From contig JANCIK010000012.1 in NCBI GenBank assembly GCA_028532985.1, forward strand, positions 1,426,001-1,490,000: a stretch of 64,000 nt of DNA. The letters run 5' to 3'. Position numbers and translations under genes: made by a program. Positions within the stretch are counted from its first letter, which is position 1, and each line of letters opens with the position of its first letter. Positions 59,770 through 64,000 of this stretch are shown piece after piece. The stretch comes from Stropharia rugosoannulata (taxonomy: Eukaryota; Basidiomycota; Agaricomycetes; Agaricales; Strophariaceae). Under the pieces are notes generated by a model, which made no database searches, was not told the origin of the DNA, and was given only the letters and a program-made list of their open reading frames with translations.

Positions 59770-60486
59770 GGTTATGAGCCCTGTGCTCTGAGCATCCTAC
59801 TCATCACTTCTCTACTGTCCTTTCTCCACTGAGTGGCTTGGTACTCAACCTAACACTCATCATCATTCGTTTTGCCTCGTTTTTTCGTGAGCACGACTGT
59901 CACGTCACACCCGTCATTCTGGTATCACCTGCGTTCCACCAGCTTGCACGGTTATCGAGCAATCCGCTTCTTTTGGATTTAGGTCAATAGCACTCTCTTG
60001 GTATTCACCAGAGACTTCGCTCCCGGGCTTCCCTGATCGTCGAAACACGTGGTTCTTTCGAGGACCTCATCGTTACACGTGCCTCTCGTCACTTGTCCAC
60101 TCACAGGTCGTCACGCTCAGCCGTTCACTTGCAATTCACTGTTCTTCACCAGAGTGCTCAACTCCGTCCAATTGACACTCTGAAACAGTTTTGCTCACTG
60201 CACTCGCACATCGTCACTGTCGTTCGCACAACTGGATCACACACGTTCCGCATCTTTGAACCACCCTCTTGCACAGTCTCGTGTCAATCGGTTCACTGCT
60301 GCTCGTGCAATCGACGTTTTACTGCAAGTGCTCAACTCGGCCTAATTGTGATACTGCAAGTGTTCTGCCCACTGCTCGTGCATCTCACCCCAGCTCGTCT
60401 CGCAACTTTGTCACATCGTTTGCGCCATTCTCAGCTACCACCTCATACCACTTCACGTCGTTCACCACGTCGCTTCACCTGCAATC

Positions 60487-61967
60487 ATGAGTTTCTTCGC
60501 AACACCTCAGTTTGACAAACTGAGCACTGCCAACTACCAACTCTGGTTTTGCAACATGAAAGCATGGTTACGCTCTCAGGAGCTATGGCGTCTGGTTACA
60601 GGTGAATGCAAGCGTCCTGTGCTCTCTCTTACGCCGTCTATGGCTGAGATCGAGGCACACGACATATGGACAAGCAAGTCGACTGCTGCTGCTGTTTACA
60701 TTCACAGTCATGTTCAGAATGAGCTCAAATCACACTTGGCTCACATTCTGCATGACCCAGTTAGCATGTGGTCGACTCTGGCAGCTGTTGGTCAAATGGC
60801 ACACTCTGCTTCGCCCCCAGCAGAGGAGACGTCACAAATCATCGAGTATGCAGGTTTTGCGTCCGCACTTGCTACAGGTGACGCACAAGGCAACGATTTC
60901 GACTGGCTCGCAGATACAGGTGCAACTAGCCATATGACACCTCATCGAGACTGGATTGTGGAGTACAAACCTCACTGTGTCCCAATTCGTCTCGCAGATG
61001 ATTCTATCGTCTACTCTGAGGGTGTTGGCAATGTGGTGTTCCACCCAGTCATCAATGGCAAGAAAGCGGACACTGTAGTCATCAAACGCGTTCTGCATGT
61101 CCCCAAGTTGCGCAACAACCTGCTTGCATGTCTGTACCTCACCAAGCGCTCTGGCATCCTGATTGAGATCGATGCAAAGAAGATGTACTTCAACTGCTCT
61201 GGCAAGACCATCTTCACTGCAACTATCAATGCATCGCACTCTGCCATTCTGGATGGCCTCACACGTCCCATTTGCGAATCTGCATGCTCTGCTTCGTCAT
61301 CGTCCACTCTACCCTCAATGCAGAGCTCTGGCATCGTCGTTGCGGACATCACAGCCATGCACACATCAACAAGCTGCTCTCAAAGGGTCTGGTCACTGGC
61401 ATGCTCATAACGTCGAAAGAGCAACCAGATCCAATTTGCGAACCATGCTTAGCTGGCAAGATGACGTCTGGTACATTTCCGAGCTCAACTCGCAAATCGA
61501 CGAAACCGCTTGAATTGGTGCATTCTGACTTGCATGGTCCGCTCTCAGTGCCCACACCTGAGGGACATCGCTACTGGATCACATTCATTGACGACTGCAC
61601 TCACCTGCATGCTGTCATGTTCCTGAAGTGCAAGTCGGACGCATTTGATGCATTCAAGGTGTACAAGGCATATGCAGAGAATCAGCTGAATGCGAAAATC
61701 AAGGCAATGCAGGATGACAAGGCTGGTGAATACATGTCAAACGAGTTCATACGGTTTATGGAGCAATGCGGCATTCACAGATGACACAGCACACGCAATC
61801 GGCCCCAGCAGAATGGTGTTGCTGAACGCGCCAATCGCACTATTGCTGAGCACATCACTGCAATGCTTGTAGAGGCAAAGCTCCCACTCTCGTTTTGGCG
61901 ACTTGCAGTGTTTGCTTACATTCACGTGTGGAACAGGCTACCTATGTCGTCTCTGACTGACTCTGTG
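60487..61967 (+). pseudogene. Array unit 9 gag-protease-integrase, cut by minus-strand copia
   Basis: ATG 60487. One C missing near 61316, shared TGA 61782-61784, then open to 61967 (NRLPMSSLTDSV), where a family B LTR in reverse begins. It reads SSTRKSTK as in the dispersed copies A1 and B1, while units 1-8 have SSTCKSTK, so this edge unit keeps an ancestral base. LPMSS for LPTSS is private. Confidence 0.87.
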
Positions 61968-62170
61968 TGTTAAAAGCGGACGCTTATAGGCACAGAGAGC
62001 GCCCCTAACTCAGGTGGGATGGTAGTGGTAATAGATTAAGAGGCATCTACACTAGTACATGCTATATATACTACCAGAAGCGAACTAAGCTAAATGTGGA
62101 GCGAACTAATTATAGTCCGCACTATCTAATCTTAACTGCTGATGGTGATGATTGCCTATGTAATCTAACA
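61968..62170 (-). repeat. Copia LTR, family B (minus, 203 bp)
   Basis: Reverse of TGTTAGATTACATAGGCAATC...GCTTTTAACA; closely matches the LTR at 15985. With the polypurine tract on its right it is the 3' LTR of the element running off the window. Confidence 0.92.
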
Positions 62171-64000
62171 CTCCCCCGTGACCAAAGCAGTCTCTATACT
62201 ACAGTATATACAATATGGACGAACTCCCATATGAGAGCGACAGTAATCTACTTTCGCTGCTGAGAGCGGTTTGGTGAGAATGTCAGCTACCTGCTGTGTG
62301 GTTGGTATAAATGAAGGTGTGATGATCTCGTTCTGTACAGCGTCGCGTAGCCAGTAAAAGCGAAGGTCAATGTGCTTCATGCGTCCGTGGTGCTCTGGGT
62401 TCTTCGATACACTGATAGCAGACTGATTGTCAATGTGCAGTGTGGAGGGAACCGGAATCGTGAAGCCAAACTCGCGCAGAATGTTGTGCATCCAGGAGAT
62501 CTCCTTGCCAGCCTCAACAGCAGCAACAAACTCAGCTTCAGTGGTAGAGAGCGTCACGATGCTCTGCAATTTGCTAGACCAGCTAATTGCACCACCAGCC
62601 ATGAGAACGACGTATCCACCTGTAGAGCGTCTAGTGTCCTTGCAGTCGCCGTGTGCAGCATCACAGTAAGTTGTGAACAGATCTGTACCAAGCGAACCAG
62701 AGTAAACCAACTTGTACTCAAGTGTTCCTTTCAGATACTTGAACAAGTGCTTGACTGCTGTCCAATGCTGCAGTCCAGGATTGCTGTTAAAGCGTGCGAG
62801 GTAAGACACAGTGTGTGCGATGTCAGGGCGTGTCATTGTGGCGAGATACTGAAGGGAACCGATGGCGCTGAGGTAGGGAACGTTTCGCATGAACTCAATG
62901 TCGTCAGAACTGCTAGGTGCCATTGCACGAGTGAGGACGGTGCCAGCTGACATGGGAGTGGTGACAGGAATTGCATCTTGCATACTGTAACGTTCAAGCA
63001 TGTCCAGAATGAACTGGTGCTGGTGAAGCGAAATCTTGCATTTGCTGCGATCCCTGGTAATGCCAACACCTAGTAGAAACTCTGTTGCACCGAGATCCCT
63101 GCATTTGAATCATTCACTGAGTTGCTTCACAGCACGGTCAATGGATGAAGTCGATTTGGATGCAAACATGATGTCGTCAATGTAGATGGGCACAAAAATG
63201 CAAACTGTGCCATCTGAGTAGATGTACACTGACCTGTCTGCTTCCACACGCTTGAAGCCCATATCAGTGAGAACTCAATGCAACTTTGTGTTCCACTGCC
63301 TAGCTGATTGCTTGAGACTGTAAAGCGATTTGTGCAGCTTGCAGACCTTGTTTGGTGCGCCTTCATGGAATCCCTCAGGTTGCAGCATATAGATGTCCTC
63401 ATCCAAGTCACCATTGGTGAATGCAGACGAAATGTCCACAGAGCGTAGTTCGAGGTCTTCTGTAGCTGCAATAGCCAGTATCATGCGCAAGGTTGCTGGG
63501 CGGAAGGTGGGAGCAAAGACTTCGGTGTAATCGACTCCAGGACGCTGACTGTAGCCCTTTGCGACGATACGAGCCTTGTAGCGCTCCACAGTGCCATCTG
63601 CATGACGCTTGACCTTGAAGACCCAACCAGAACCAATAGCCTTTGCACTAGGTGGTAAGTCAACGATTTCCCAAGTGTTGTTCTGCAGCAGTGTGTTGTA
63701 CTCTGCGTTTGCTGCATCTCGCCATCTGTCTGCATCGTCGCCCTTGAGTGCCTGCTTGTAGTTCTTGGGATCTGACACAGTAGCAGCACCAGCAAACTGA
63801 ACTTCTTCCAAGCCTTCGTCAACAGTGTAACTGTCAAGTTCGTCATTATCGAGGTCATCATTCTCAGAAGGCGGTGTAGACGGCGGTAGAGGTACAGCAG
63901 CAGGTTTGACTTTCCACCATTCACCAGGAGGTCGAGATTCACGTGTAGTGCGTCTCAGAGGCTCAGCAACGACCTTGGGTTCCACAGGAATGGGAGGTGC
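62165..64000 (-). pseudogene. Copia B2 pol (minus): RT and RNase H, runs off window
   Basis: Minus-strand linker SRPPGEWWKVKPAAVP, then RT QNNTWEIVDLPPSAKAIGSG, ERYKARIVAKGYSQRPGVDYTEVFAPTF, VDISSAFTNGDL, KSLYSLKQSARQWNTKLH with a stop near 63275, and YIDD at about 63172-63183. A stop/frameshift region lies near 63060-63120. RNase H (62213-63001) is the most complete in the window: MSAGTVLTRAMA, RPDIAHTVSYLARFN, YCDAAHGDCKDTRRSTGGY, STTEAEFVAAVEAGKE, LHIDNQSAIS, DILTKPLSAAK. The usual stop after GVRP is changed to TAT, extending the frame into the LTR. The upstream half lies outside the window. Confidence 0.87.
62171..62179 (-). other. Copia polypurine tract (minus)
   Basis: Minus strand ACGGGGGAG directly before the LTR. 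Confidence 0.78.

Larger units (their letters stand above)
31254..61967 (+). repeat. Tandem array of truncated copia units (8 full + 1 partial)
   Basis: Units start at 31254, 34787, 38329, 41867, 45406, 48944, 52479, 56021 and 59565; lengths are 3533, 3542, 3538, 3539, 3538, 3535, 3542 and 3544 bp plus a 2403-bp last unit. Each holds one LTR, primer site, leader, gag, protease, integrase and the start of RT, and passes straight into the next LTR at ...GCTCGTATC|TGTTAG. Neighbouring units differ by few substitutions and several 1-2 bp indels. No unit has an RT active site, RNase H or polypurine tract. The array is cut at 61968 by a minus-strand copia. A duplication origin by unequal recombination is inferred. 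Confidence 0.95.

Noticed and set aside
31254..61967. CRISPR-like or satellite centromere interpretation of the regular repeats
   Set aside because: Repeats are 3.5-kb coding copia units with LTRs and no spacers; there is no short repeat/spacer structure and no evidence for centromere function.

Overview
The window looks like a transposon-dense, probably heterochromatic part of a basidiomycete (Agaricomycete-type) fungal genome. Four things suggest this: a Plavaka-type DNA transposase remnant, a broken host-type gene with eight short introns (46-60 bp, GT...AG, CTAAT-like branch motifs), Tad1/I-like LINEs, and Ty1/copia elements whose primer-binding site matches a fungal initiator tRNA-Met. 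I found no rRNA, tRNA or CRISPR locus. Almost everything is transposable-element sequence, mostly nested and mutated.

Layout. 1-978: end of a Plavaka transposase. 1163-3040 plus 9031-9067: a nine-exon host gene whose last exon is split by a near full-length LINE (3041-9020, 10-bp target duplication). 9068-9790: AT-rich DNA ending in a TIR-type element. 9791-13683: copia fragments on the minus strand, carrying a 1.05-kb TIR element and a 5'-truncated LINE. 13684-15984: plus-strand copia (family A: LTR, leader, gag-protease-integrase), cut by a related element (family B LTR, 15985). 15985-22869: mosaic B/A copia with a 481-bp insertion in gag and a second 1.05-kb TIR element. 22870-30718: minus-strand copia copies, one interrupted by a 3.07-kb LINE. 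The 18-22 kb and 23-27 kb copies form a large inverted repeat and share three private lesions. 30719-31253: a plus-strand RT/RNase H fragment.

31254-61967 is the striking feature: a head-to-tail array of eight full units and one cut unit, about 3.54 kb each. Each unit is one copia LTR, tRNA-primer site, leader, gag, protease, integrase, and only the first ~45 residues of reverse transcriptase before the next LTR begins. All units carry the same nonsense codon in integrase and lack the RT active site, RNase H and polypurine tract. The pattern fits a copia inserted inside another copia, followed by unequal crossing-over. 61968-64000: a minus-strand copia that cut the array and continues beyond the window.

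Family B has a normal gag with a CCHC zinc knuckle. Family A has an in-frame gag deletion that removes it, so A may depend on proteins supplied by B-like copies. Many one-base differences between array units fall in C/G homopolymers and may be assembly errors.
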